In this document: positions 18,026 to 26,397 of the stretch, piece after piece
Position numbering within the stretch: position 1 is the first letter of the stretch
Layout of the letters: each line of letters opens with the position of its first letter
Assembly (NCBI RefSeq): GCF_040419245.1
Contig: NZ_JAZHOH010000001.1
Coordinates: 868,001-932,000 of the forward strand
Direction: 5' to 3'
DNA length: 64,000 bases
Origin: Ewingella sp. CoE-038-23
Lineage (GTDB): Bacteria; Pseudomonadota; Gammaproteobacteria; Enterobacterales; Enterobacteriaceae
Notes under the pieces: generated by a model
The model's database searches: none
What the model saw: the letters and a program-made list of their open reading frames with translations, nothing else
Told to the model about the DNA's origin: nothing
Translations under genes and position numbers: made by a program

Positions 18026-18897
18026 CACAGCACGATTTTGAAATTAAAAAGAAGAAAAGCTGGCCGTGGCCAGTGGCCGCTATCGCAGTGGTGGTGATTG
18101 CCGGATTGGGTTGGCACTTCGCGTCGCAGAAGAGCGGGGCCGTAACCTTCGGTACCACGCTGAAAGTGCATTTTGAACCGGCGATGGCCGGGGAAGAGCA
18201 CATTATTCAGTACGTGGGTGAGCACATCGCGCCGGATTACGGCATCAAGCTGGAGGCCGTCGGCTTGCAGGACCCGGTGCAGTCTGACCGCGCGGTGGCG
18301 GAAGGGCAGTACGCCGCGACGGTGTATCAGCACCAGTGGTGGCTCAAGCAGGTGGTGGATGCTAACAAGTTCCAGCTGACCTCGGCTCTGCCGATTTTCC
18401 AGTGGGCCTTTGGCATCTACTCCGATCGCTACCGCTCGGTGTCTGACCTGCCAAACGGCGCGCTGATCGTGGTGCCGGACGACGGCGCCAACCAGGGGCA
18501 GGCGCTGTGGTTGCTGCAACGCATTGGCCTGATTGGGCTGGATCCGGCGGTCGAGCCGCGCACCGCCAAGCTGAAAGACATCAAGCAGAACCCGCACAAC
18601 TTCAAGTTCAAAGAGCTGGACCTGCTGACCATGCCGCGCGTGCTGAACTCGGTGGACGCCGCCATTGGCTATGTCTCGGAATTCGACGCCGGTAAGGTGC
18701 CGCGCGACAAAGGCATTCTGTTCCCGCCCGCGCCGAAAACCTTCGCCTCACAGTTGGTTATCGGCACGCCTTATTTGAATGACGAGAATATCGTGAAGCT
18801 GAAAAAAGCCTTTGCCGACCCAAGGTTGCAACAGTGGTTGAAAGAGACCACTGACCCACTGGTGAAGGATGTGTTAGTGCCCGTTTCAGCCGAATAA
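18022..18897 (+). CDS. MetQ/NlpA-family substrate-binding protein with an N-terminal membrane anchor
   Basis: 291 residues. The body (about 45-291) is of the MetQ/NlpA family: LKVHFEPAMAGEEHIIQYV, YQHQWWLKQVVDANKF, IVVPDDGANQGQALWLLQ, RVLNSVDAAIGYVSEFDAG. Unlike MetQ it has no lipobox cysteine; residues 10-32 are three lysines followed by one hydrophobic helix, so it is anchored by an uncleaved signal or released after an unusual cut. It completes the importer and the operon, which ends at a terminator at 18923-18952. The loss of the lipid anchor is the odd feature. Confidence 0.8.
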   Translation: MTQHDFEIKKKKSWPWPVAAIAVVVIAGLGWHFASQKSGAVTFGTTLKVHFEPAMAGEEHIIQYVGEHIAPDYGIKLEAVGLQDPVQSDRAVAEGQYAATVYQHQWWLKQVVDANKFQLTSALPIFQWAFGIYSDRYRSVSDLPNGALIVVPDDGANQGQALWLLQRIGLIGLDPAVEPRTAKLKDIKQNPHNFKFKELDLLTMPRVLNSVDAAIGYVSEFDAGKVPRDKGILFPPAPKTFASQLVIGTPYLNDENIVKLKKAFADPRLQQWLKETTDPLVKDVLVPVSAE

Positions 18898-18922
18898 ATT
18901 CTGGATTTTACCTTTGCTCTCA

Positions 18923-18955
18923 CCGGATTAGCCCTAGGTTAATCCGGCTTTTGTG
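18923..18955 (+). terminator. Terminator of the ssuD operon
   Basis: CCGGATTA (18923-18930) pairs with TAATCCGG (18940-18947) across a short loop and is followed by CTTTTGTGTTTG. It lies 25 bases after the MetQ-like stop. Confidence 0.7.
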
Positions 18956-18962
18956 TTTGTTG

Positions 18963-18996
18963 AAATTAACATTTAACTTATTGAATTTGTTAATTT
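18963..18996. promoter_or_regulatory. AT-rich inverted repeat before the second sulfur operon
   Basis: AAATTAACA (18963-18971) and TGTTAATTT (18988-18996) are a perfect 9-bp inverted repeat with 16 bases between, 84 bases before the MFS gene. It could be an operator for a LysR- or GntR-like regulator. No sigma-54 promoter is visible in this 182-base gap, so the second operon seems to use a different promoter type. Confidence 0.4.
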
Positions 18997-19079
18997 TAAT
19001 AGCCATTTTTGTTGTTTGTTTTCCGCCTTTATTCCCTCTATAAATCCTCGTATCACCTGCCAATAAAAAACAAGAGGGT

Positions 19080-20546
19080 ATGATGAGCACGATAAATCTT
19101 GACGGCGACGTAACGTCTCCGCTGTCGCATTCAACACCCGTTCGTTCCGTCAGCGACGTGGCGAATTTGATCAATAGCAGTACCAGTAAAAACAGCTACG
19201 CGCGCTGGATTGTGTTTTTGGCGCTCGGCGGCGTGTTCCTTGATGCTTATGACCTGACCACCTTGTCCTATGGCATTGACGACGTGGTGAAAGACTTCGG
19301 CCTGACGCCCACGCTCACCGGCCTGGTGACCTCTTCCATCATGATTGGCACCATCGTTGGCAACCTGCTGGGCGGCTGGCTGACCGACAAATATGGCCGC
19401 TACTCGGTGTTTATGGCCGACATGCTGTTCTTCGTGGTGTCGGCGATTGCCGCCGGATTGGCGCCCAACGTCTGGGTGCTGATTGGCGCGCGCTTCCTGA
19501 TGGGCGTTGGAGTTGGGATAGACCTGCCGGTGGCGATGGCCTATCTGGCGGAGTTTTCCAAATTCACTGGCAAGGGCAACAAAGCCGCGCGCTTAGCCGC
19601 CTGGTGCCCGATGTGGTACGCCGCCTCATCGGCCTGTTTCTTCATTATCTTCGCGCTCTATTTCCTGCTGCCAAAAGAGCATATCGACTGGCTGTGGCGC
19701 GCCTCGCTGCTATTTGGCGCGGTTCCGGCGCTGCTGATCATCGCCGTGCGCAGCAAGTTTATGAATGAGTCTCCGCTGTGGGCCGCCAACCAAGGCGACC
19801 TGACCGGCGCGGTGCGCATTCTGCGTGACTCTTACGGCATTCTGGCCCATGAGGCCAAACCGGAGCAACCGGAAGTCGAGAAGAAAGCGCCGCCAAAAGT
19901 CAGCTTCCGCGTGCTGTTCCAGAAGCCGTACCGCGAACGCACTATCGTCACCGGCGTGATGAACGTCTGCATCTCCTTTGAATACACCGCCATCGCCTTC
20001 TTCCTGCCGTCGATTCTGGCGCAGTTCCTCGGCGCGGGCGTGTTCGAAACCATTTCGGCCTCCCTCGGCCTGAACGCGCTGTTTGCCTTTACCGGCGGCC
20101 TGCTGGGTATGCGTCTGGCGTGGAAATACCCGTCGCGCCACGTGGCCATCGCCGGTTTTGCTTTGCAGTTTGTCGCGCTGGTGGCGCTGGCCTTGATTGG
20201 TCACCCGCAGGCGGCGCTCGGCGTGGTCTTCGCCATCGCCATGCTCGGCCTGTGGCTGTTTGCCGAAGGCTTTGGGCCGGGCGCGCAGTTGATGATCTAC
20301 CCAGCACTCTCTTACCCAACCCACATTCGCGCCACCGGCGTCGGCTTTGGCCGCTCGCTGTCTGGCATTGGCAGCGCGGCGGCGCTGTTTATCCTGCCGA
20401 TCCTGCAAGCCCGTTTCGGCACCAACATGTTCTGGATAGTTTCCCTGAGCGCCATCATTCCTATCGTCTTCCTGTTGGTTATTCGCTTTGAGCCAACCCG
20501 TCAGGATATTGATTCACAACCAGAAATTGGAGAACACCATGTCTGA
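19080..20546 (+). CDS. Major facilitator superfamily transporter
   Basis: 488 residues with 12 predicted helices of the sugar/aromatic-acid porter type. Motif A GGWLTDKYGRYSVF lies between helices 2 and 3, and the family features DLPVAMAYLAEF and the large central loop (about 240-280) are seen. Two consecutive ATGs (19080 and 19083) follow GAGGG. It overlaps the oxygenase gene downstream by 8 bases. As first gene of an operon with an oxygenase, an ABC importer and an LLM monooxygenase, it may import an aromatic or acidic organosulfur compound, or export the desulfurised product. The direction is not visible. Confidence 0.8.
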   Translation: MMSTINLDGDVTSPLSHSTPVRSVSDVANLINSSTSKNSYARWIVFLALGGVFLDAYDLTTLSYGIDDVVKDFGLTPTLTGLVTSSIMIGTIVGNLLGGWLTDKYGRYSVFMADMLFFVVSAIAAGLAPNVWVLIGARFLMGVGVGIDLPVAMAYLAEFSKFTGKGNKAARLAAWCPMWYAASSACFFIIFALYFLLPKEHIDWLWRASLLFGAVPALLIIAVRSKFMNESPLWAANQGDLTGAVRILRDSYGILAHEAKPEQPEVEKKAPPKVSFRVLFQKPYRERTIVTGVMNVCISFEYTAIAFFLPSILAQFLGAGVFETISASLGLNALFAFTGGLLGMRLAWKYPSRHVAIAGFALQFVALVALALIGHPQAALGVVFAIAMLGLWLFAEGFGPGAQLMIYPALSYPTHIRATGVGFGRSLSGIGSAAALFILPILQARFGTNMFWIVSLSAIIPIVFLLVIRFEPTRQDIDSQPEIGEHHV

Positions 20547-21747
20547 ATCCACCACCCCTGAATACCTCGCACTGGCGGAGCGTTTCCGCCCGGTTTTCGC
20601 CCGCATCGCCGAAGGGGTTGTTGAGCGCGAAAACAGCCGCACGCTGCCGCTGGAGCCGCTGCGCTGGCTGAAAGAGGCCGGTTTCGGCACCGTGCGCATT
20701 CCGGTGGCGGATGGCGGTTTAGGTGCCACCTTGCCCCAGCTGTTCCTGCTGCTCACCGAACTGGCCGAGGCGGATTCCAACCTGCCGCAGGCCCTGCGTG
20801 CCCACTTCGCGTTTATCGAAGACCGGCTGAATCAGCCCGACAGCGAGGAGCGTCGCGGCTGGTTCCGTCGCTTTGTCGACGGCGAACTGGTGGGTAGCGG
20901 CTGGACTGAAATCGGCAACCTGAAACTGGGCGAAGTACTGACCAAAGTCACGCCAGAGGAGAACGGCTGGACGCTCAACGGCGAGAAGTTCTACAGCACC
21001 GGCACGCTGTACGCCGACTGGATTGACGTCTACGCCCAGCGTTCCGACAACGGCCGCGACGTGATTGCACTGGTCAACACCCACCAGGACGGCGTCGAGC
21101 GCGACGACGACTGGGACGGTTTCGGCCAACGCCTGACCGGCAGCGGCAGCACCCGCTTCAAGCAGGCCAGGGTGGAAGCGCCGCACGTCTACGACTTCAG
21201 CGAGCGCTTCACCTACCAGACGGCCTACTACCAGCAAATCTTGCTGGTGACGTTGGCGGGTATTGCCCGAGCCATTACCCGCGACGCGGCGCAGGCCGTC
21301 GCCAGCCGCAAGCGCATTTATAGCCACGGCAACGCCAAGCAGGTGCGCCACGACGCGCAGGTGTTGCAGGTGGTGGGGCAGCTTTCTAGCTGGGCTTGGG
21401 CGGTCGACGCAGCGGTACAGCAGGCCAGCTATTCGCTGCAAAAAGCCTTTGAACTGCACACCAGCGGCGACCAAGCCTTGATCAAACAGGCCAATATCAT
21501 TGCCGAGGTGGAGTCCGCCAAGGCGCAGGTGATCGCCACTGAATTGGTGCCGCGCGCGGCGACCGAGCTGTTTAACGCGCTGGGGGCTTCCGACACGCGC
21601 ATCAGCAAGTCGCTGGACCGCCACTGGCGCAACGCGCGCACCATTTCGTCGCACAACCCGGTGATCTACAAAACGCGCAACGTCGGCGATTGGGAAGTTA
21701 ACCGCGCCGAACCGACGTTTATCTGGCAGATCGGCAACGGCGAGTGA
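20539..21747 (+). CDS. Acyl-CoA-dehydrogenase-fold flavin monooxygenase (DszC/SfnB-like)
   Basis: 402 residues from the ATG at 20539, with GGAG six bases before it and an 8-base overlap with the MFS stop. An in-frame start at 20488 would lie deep inside the MFS gene. The three-domain acyl-CoA dehydrogenase fold is complete, and the C-terminal stretch HWRNARTISSHNPVIYKTRNVGDW is of the DszC/SfnB/DnmZ type, which are FMNH2-dependent oxygenases rather than dehydrogenases. DszC oxidises dibenzothiophene to its sulfone, and DszA-type enzymes then act on the sulfone. Here a DszA-like gene is in the same operon, so a two-step oxidative desulfurisation is plausible. Substrate unknown. Confidence 0.8.
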   Translation: MSESTTPEYLALAERFRPVFARIAEGVVERENSRTLPLEPLRWLKEAGFGTVRIPVADGGLGATLPQLFLLLTELAEADSNLPQALRAHFAFIEDRLNQPDSEERRGWFRRFVDGELVGSGWTEIGNLKLGEVLTKVTPEENGWTLNGEKFYSTGTLYADWIDVYAQRSDNGRDVIALVNTHQDGVERDDDWDGFGQRLTGSGSTRFKQARVEAPHVYDFSERFTYQTAYYQQILLVTLAGIARAITRDAAQAVASRKRIYSHGNAKQVRHDAQVLQVVGQLSSWAWAVDAAVQQASYSLQKAFELHTSGDQALIKQANIIAEVESAKAQVIATELVPRAATELFNALGASDTRISKSLDRHWRNARTISSHNPVIYKTRNVGDWEVNRAEPTFIWQIGNGE

Positions 21748-21767
21748 TCAGCACTTTTCCTAGCAAT

Positions 21768-21796
21768 GTCGGCGGGCCAATACCTGCCGACTTTTA
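21768..21796 (+). terminator. Hairpin with T run between oxygenase and binding-protein genes
   Basis: GTCGGCGGG (21768-21776) pairs with CCTGCCGAC (21783-21791) with one mismatch and is followed by TTTTAAAA. It may be a partial terminator that lowers expression of the ABC importer genes, or a boundary after which transcription restarts. Confidence 0.5.
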
Positions 21797-21826
21797 AAAC
21801 AACAACACCAATCAAGGTTAATCAAG

Positions 21827-22846
21827 ATGATGGCAAAACAAAAAACCAATAAAAAATCATGGCTGCAACACGGGTTGAAAACCTCTGCGGCGCTGGTCGC
21901 CAGCGCCATGCTGCTGCTGACGCTCCCGGCCCATGCCGATGATCAAGACGTGCCGTCGCTGAAAGGCAAGCGCATCGGCATTACCGTGGCGGGCACCGAC
22001 CACTACTGGGATTTAAAGGCTTATCAAGGGCAGGTGGATGAAGTCAAACGCCTCGGCGGTATTCCGATTGCGCTGGACGGCGGCCGCAAAGAAGCCCAGC
22101 AAATCTCACAAATTCAGACGCTGATCGCCCAAAAGCCGGACGCCATTATCGAAACGCTGGGCACGGCTTCCGTGCTTGAGCCGTGGCTGAAGAAGATCCG
22201 AGCCGCCGGGATCCCGCTGTTTACCGTGGACACCGCCAGTCCGTCGAGCATCAACGTCACCACCTCGGATAACTTCTACATCGGCGAACAGCTGGCGCTG
22301 AAGCTGGTGAACGACCTGCGCGGCGAAGGCAACATTTTGGTGTTCAACGGCTTCTACGGCGTGCCGGTGGTGGCGATGCGCTATGACCAGCTGAAAGCCG
22401 TGCTGAAATGGTATCCGAAAATCAAAATCATCGAGCCTGAGCTGCGCGACGTGATCCCGAACACCGTGCAGGATGCCTATGCGCAAATCAGCCAGCTGCT
22501 GAACAAATACCCGAAAGGCTCGGTGCAGGCGATTTGGGCCGCGTGGGACGTGCCGCAGATTGGCGCGACGCAGGCGGTAGACGCCGCAGGGCGCTCTGAA
22601 ATCAAAACTTACGCCGTGGACGGCAGCCCGGACGTGGTTTCGCTGGTGAAAGATCCGAAATCCAGTGCCGCCGCCGTGGTGGCGCAGCAGCCTTACCTGA
22701 TTGGTAAAACGGCGGTGCAGAACGCCGCGCGCTATCTGGCGGGTGACACCTCATTGCCGCCAGCCACCTACGTGCCTGCGCTGGTGGTGACCAAAGAAAA
22801 CGCCGCCGAGGCGCAGAAAACCTTGGGCCAGACCGATGCAAAATGA
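21827..22846 (+). CDS. Ribose-type periplasmic binding protein
   Basis: 339 residues. A long signal peptide (to about 38, PAHA before DDQD) is followed by a Peripla_BP_4 domain with GKRIGITVAGTDHYW, AQQISQIQTLIAQKPDAII and GVPVVAMRYDQLKAVLKWYP. This class normally binds sugars, autoinducer-2 or purines. It is first of four genes of a complete ribose-type ABC importer. GGTTAATCAAG precedes the ATG, with a second ATG three bases on. Its stop overlaps the ATPase gene by 11 bases. In this setting the ligand may be a sulfur-containing compound rather than a sugar; that is inference from neighbours only. Confidence 0.8.
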   Translation: MMAKQKTNKKSWLQHGLKTSAALVASAMLLLTLPAHADDQDVPSLKGKRIGITVAGTDHYWDLKAYQGQVDEVKRLGGIPIALDGGRKEAQQISQIQTLIAQKPDAIIETLGTASVLEPWLKKIRAAGIPLFTVDTASPSSINVTTSDNFYIGEQLALKLVNDLRGEGNILVFNGFYGVPVVAMRYDQLKAVLKWYPKIKIIEPELRDVIPNTVQDAYAQISQLLNKYPKGSVQAIWAAWDVPQIGATQAVDAAGRSEIKTYAVDGSPDVVSLVKDPKSSAAAVVAQQPYLIGKTAVQNAARYLAGDTSLPPATYVPALVVTKENAAEAQKTLGQTDAK

Positions 22847-24377
22847 GTCGCCACTGCTGGCGCTGACTAACATCAGCAAGGCGTTTGACGGCGTACCGGC
22901 ACTGCGTGACGTCTCCCTCGAGCTGCGCTCGGGGGAGATCCACGGCCTGATTGGTCACAACGGTGCGGGCAAGTCGACGCTGATTAAAATTTTGGGTGGC
23001 CTACACCGCGCCGACCACGGGCAGATCTCGCTCGCCGGGCAGGCGGTGGGGATAGATTCCCCCCGCGTGGCGCAGGCGCACGGCATTGAAATCGTCCATC
23101 AGGAGCGGCTGCTCGCGCCAACCTTAACCGTCGCCGAAGCCCTGCTGCTGGGGGAAGAGACGGCGTTGCGCGGCTTGCCGCTGGTCAACCGTCGTCGCCT
23201 GCGGCGCATCGCCCGCGACGCCATCGAGCAGCACTTCGGCCTGCACATTAACCCCGACAGCCTGATTAGCGACCTCAGCGTGGCGGAGCAGCAGGTGGTG
23301 CAGATCACTCGTGCGCTGCGCCACTCGCCGCGCATTCTGGTGTTTGACGAGCCAACCGCCGCGCTGGCCCGCCATGAGGTGGCGTCGCTATTTCGCGCCA
23401 TTAAAACCCTGCGCCAGCGCGGGTTGGCCATTCTCTACGTCTCCCATTATCTCGACGAAATCAGCGAGCTGTGCCAGCGCGTAACCGTGCTGCGCGACGG
23501 GCAGGACGTGGCGCGTCACGATGTCAGCCAAGTGACCACCCAGCGGCTGATCACCGACATGCTGGGCGACGAGCAAAAATCGCTGGTCGAGCGGCAGGCG
23601 CATCGCCGCGACGAGGTGCTGCTCAAGGTGACGAATTTGGCGGCGGCGGGGCGTTTTTCGGCGGTGAGCTTTGCGGCGCATCGCGGGGAGATCCTCGGCG
23701 TCACCGGCCTGCTAGGCTCCGGCGGCAAGGCGCTGGTGCGCTCGCTGTTTGGGCTGGAGAGCGGAATTAGCGGCAGGCTTGAGCTGGCGGGAGAGGACTT
23801 TTTGCCCCGTTCGCCACGTGACGCAGTTAAACGCGGCATTGCCTTTGTACCGGAGGATCGCCGCGCCAACGGCATCGCCCCGGAACTCAGCGTGCGGGAG
23901 AACATCGCCCTGACCAGCCTGAGTTCGCTGGTCAAAGGGCTGTTTGTCGACCGCGCCCGCGAGCAAAAACTGGTGGCGACCAATATTGCCGATTTAGGCA
24001 TTCGCACGCCGGGGTCAGAAGCGCCGCTGCGTTCTCTGTCGGGCGGCAATCAGCAAAAGGTGGTGCTGGCCAAGTGGCTGAATACCGACGCGCAGGTCTA
24101 CTTGCTGGATGAGCCGACGGTGGGGGTGGATATCGGCGCAAAAGCCGAAATCTATCAGGCGCTGCAACGGCTGGCGGCCAAAGGGGCGCTGGTGGTGATT
24201 TTCTCCACCGACCTGCTGGAGCTGCAATCGCTGTGCGACCGGGTGCTGGTGATGGCGCGCGGCAGGCTGGTGAAATCCTTGCAAGGGGCCGACACCGACC
24301 ACCATGAAATTCTCGCCTGGGCCTCTGGCGCGGTGCAGGAAGACGCAGTTTTAGCCTCTGAAGGAGAGGTGATATGA
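22836..24377 (+). CDS. Ribose-type ABC importer ATPase (duplicated domains)
   Basis: 513 residues with two ATPase domains, as in RbsA/MglA. The first has Walker A GHNGAGKST and signature LSVAEQQ. The second has a degenerate P-loop (GLLGSGGKAL, lacking the usual GKS/T lysine context) but an intact signature LSGGNQQK and Walker B VYLLDEPTVGVD; degeneration of one site is normal in this family. It begins inside the end of the binding-protein gene and overlaps the first permease by 4 bases. It powers the importer. Confidence 0.9.
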   Translation: MQNESPLLALTNISKAFDGVPALRDVSLELRSGEIHGLIGHNGAGKSTLIKILGGLHRADHGQISLAGQAVGIDSPRVAQAHGIEIVHQERLLAPTLTVAEALLLGEETALRGLPLVNRRRLRRIARDAIEQHFGLHINPDSLISDLSVAEQQVVQITRALRHSPRILVFDEPTAALARHEVASLFRAIKTLRQRGLAILYVSHYLDEISELCQRVTVLRDGQDVARHDVSQVTTQRLITDMLGDEQKSLVERQAHRRDEVLLKVTNLAAAGRFSAVSFAAHRGEILGVTGLLGSGGKALVRSLFGLESGISGRLELAGEDFLPRSPRDAVKRGIAFVPEDRRANGIAPELSVRENIALTSLSSLVKGLFVDRAREQKLVATNIADLGIRTPGSEAPLRSLSGGNQQKVVLAKWLNTDAQVYLLDEPTVGVDIGAKAEIYQALQRLAAKGALVVIFSTDLLELQSLCDRVLVMARGRLVKSLQGADTDHHEILAWASGAVQEDAVLASEGEVI

Positions 24378-25402
24378 GTGAATTAACGTCGCGCGAGACA
24401 GTGGCCGATGCCACGCCGCCTGCGCCGAAATTCGAGCGCAGCGCCCACTGGCTACAGGGCGGCGCGCTGCTGATTATCATCGCCGTGCTGGCGGTGTTTG
24501 TGTTTTTGTCGCCGATCTTCCTCACGGCGGGCAATTTGGGCAACGTGCTGCAACAGACGGTGGTCACCGGCACGCTGGCCTTCGGGCTGACGCTGGTACT
24601 GAGCGGTGGCGGTAGCCACTCGCTGACCGGCGGCATTGACCTGTCGGTGGCGGCGAACATGGGGCTGAGCGGCGCGGTGTTCGCTACCCAGCTGAGTCAT
24701 GGCGCGCCCATCGGTTCCGCCATTCTGCTGGCCCTGCTTAGCGGCGGCGCGCTGGGGCTGCTTAACGCGCTGGCGGTGGTCTGGCTGCGCATCCTGCCGC
24801 TGCTGGCCACGCTGACCACCATGAATATCGCCATCGGGCTGGAAATGGTGCTCACCGAGAACGCCACGGTGCCGGTCAGCGGCCCGCTGTTTGACACTTT
24901 GATTGGCGCGGGCCCGCTAACGCTGCCGTGGCTGGCGTGGATTTTCGCCGGAGTGGCGCTGGTATTTATCGTGCTGGCGCACTTCACCTCATTTGGCCTG
25001 CGGCTACAGGCGGTGGGCAGCCACCCGATTGCCGCGCGGGCGCAGGGGCTGTCGGTGTCGCGCTACGTGGCGGCGAGTTACGTGCTTTGCGGGCTGGCGG
25101 CGGGGATTGCTTCTCTGGCTTCCGTAACTTTACTCAGCGGCAGTTCGCCGGGGGCCAATGACAGTTTATTGATGGTGATCGCCTCGGCGCTGCTCGGCGT
25201 GGTGTTCTCGCGGCGCTTGGTGCCAACCGTCGGCGGGACGCTGGTGAGCGCGCTGTTTCTTAGCCTGATTGCCAACGGTTTTCAGTTAATCAACATTTCA
25301 AGCTACTGGATAAACGGGGTCGAGGGTTTGCTGATCCTGCTGGTAGTGTCGCTGACCGCCGTGCTGCGCCAGCGCCAGCAAAGGAGAAAAGTCCGTGTCT
25401 GA
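24374..25402 (+). CDS. Ribose-type ABC importer permease 1
   Basis: 342 residues of the BPD_transp_2 family, about eight or nine helices, with the characteristic GGIDLSVAANMGLSG and ARAQGLSVSRYVAASYVLCGLAAG segments. GGAGAGGTGAT precedes the ATG. Overlaps the ATPase gene by 4 bases and the next permease by 8 bases. Forms a heterodimeric channel with the next gene. Confidence 0.88.
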   Translation: MSELTSRETVADATPPAPKFERSAHWLQGGALLIIIAVLAVFVFLSPIFLTAGNLGNVLQQTVVTGTLAFGLTLVLSGGGSHSLTGGIDLSVAANMGLSGAVFATQLSHGAPIGSAILLALLSGGALGLLNALAVVWLRILPLLATLTTMNIAIGLEMVLTENATVPVSGPLFDTLIGAGPLTLPWLAWIFAGVALVFIVLAHFTSFGLRLQAVGSHPIAARAQGLSVSRYVAASYVLCGLAAGIASLASVTLLSGSSPGANDSLLMVIASALLGVVFSRRLVPTVGGTLVSALFLSLIANGFQLINISSYWINGVEGLLILLVVSLTAVLRQRQQRRKVRV

Positions 25403-26387
25403 GCTATCTGCAAACGTCGCCCATTCCGGCAACACCAAAGGGCGCGGCAACCTGCTGCGCACCTTATTGATTCTGACGTTTACCGCGCTGCTGCTGTTTT
25501 TCAGCCTGTTCGCGCCGGGCTTTTTCACTCTGAGCAATATCGAAAGCGTGCTGCTCAATAATGTCGCGCCGCTGGCGATTGCCGCGCTGGCGATGACGCT
25601 GGTCACCTCGATGGGCGCGGTGGATTTGTCGATTGGTACTTCTATCGACTTCGCCTGTCTGGTGCTGGTGACGCTGGTGCTGCATCAGGTGGCGCTGCCA
25701 ATTGCGCTGTTCGCCGCGCTGCTGGCGGCCCTCGGCGTCGGGCTGTTTAACGCCTTTTTGGTGGCTATTCTCGGCGTCGAGCCTTTCCTCGCCACCCTCG
25801 GCACGCTGTTTATCGGTCAGAGCGTACAGCAGTTATCTTCCAACGGCGGCCAGCCTATCTATTTGTTGAGTCAGGTGTTGCCGGAGGGCTTCTCGGCTAT
25901 CAGCCACGGCGCGCTGCTCGGCGTTCCACTGCCGCTGTGGTACGTGCTGGTGCTGGCGCTGGGGCTGCATTTATTGCTGCATCGCACCCGACACGGTCGG
26001 GCGTTGACCTTTATCGGCACGCAGGCCAGCGTCGCGCGCTACTCGGGGATTGGCGTCGGCCGCCTGACCGCCGTGGCCTTTGTGCTTGGCGCGGTGATTG
26101 CCGGGGTGGTCGGGCTGATGCTGGCTTCTAACGTTAAAGCTTGGGTGCCGCTGTCGGGGAATGCCTATCTGCTGAATGCCATCGGCGCGGCGTTTATCGG
26201 CACCACTTTCTCCAGCTCGCGCCGCGCCAACGTGCCGGGCACGCTGCTCGGGGTGATCCTGCTGAGCTTTGTCGCCAACGGGCTGCTGCTGATCGGCTGG
26301 AATTTCTACTGGCAGCAGGTGGCTTCCGGCGTGCTGATTTTCGTGGTGCTGGCGGCGGGCGCGCTCAGTGCTCGCCAGAAACATTGA
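25395..26387 (+). CDS. Ribose-type ABC importer permease 2
   Basis: 330 residues of the BPD_transp_2 family. GAVDLSIGTSIDFACL and ARYSGIGVGRLTAVAFVLGAVIAG correspond to the same segments of permease 1, and the two proteins are clearly paralogous. The start codon is GTG at 25395 after AAAGGAGAAAAGTCC. Ends 10 bases before the NtaA-like gene. Confidence 0.85.
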   Translation: MSELSANVAHSGNTKGRGNLLRTLLILTFTALLLFFSLFAPGFFTLSNIESVLLNNVAPLAIAALAMTLVTSMGAVDLSIGTSIDFACLVLVTLVLHQVALPIALFAALLAALGVGLFNAFLVAILGVEPFLATLGTLFIGQSVQQLSSNGGQPIYLLSQVLPEGFSAISHGALLGVPLPLWYVLVLALGLHLLLHRTRHGRALTFIGTQASVARYSGIGVGRLTAVAFVLGAVIAGVVGLMLASNVKAWVPLSGNAYLLNAIGAAFIGTTFSSSRRANVPGTLLGVILLSFVANGLLLIGWNFYWQQVASGVLIFVVLAAGALSARQKH

Positions 26388-26397
26388 GGAACAAGCC

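Noticed and set aside
20719..21654. Minus-strand frame of 311 codons over the DszC-like gene
   Set aside because: Long antisense frame caused by GC-rich codon structure; the plus-strand gene has domain motifs and a ribosome site, the antisense frame has neither.
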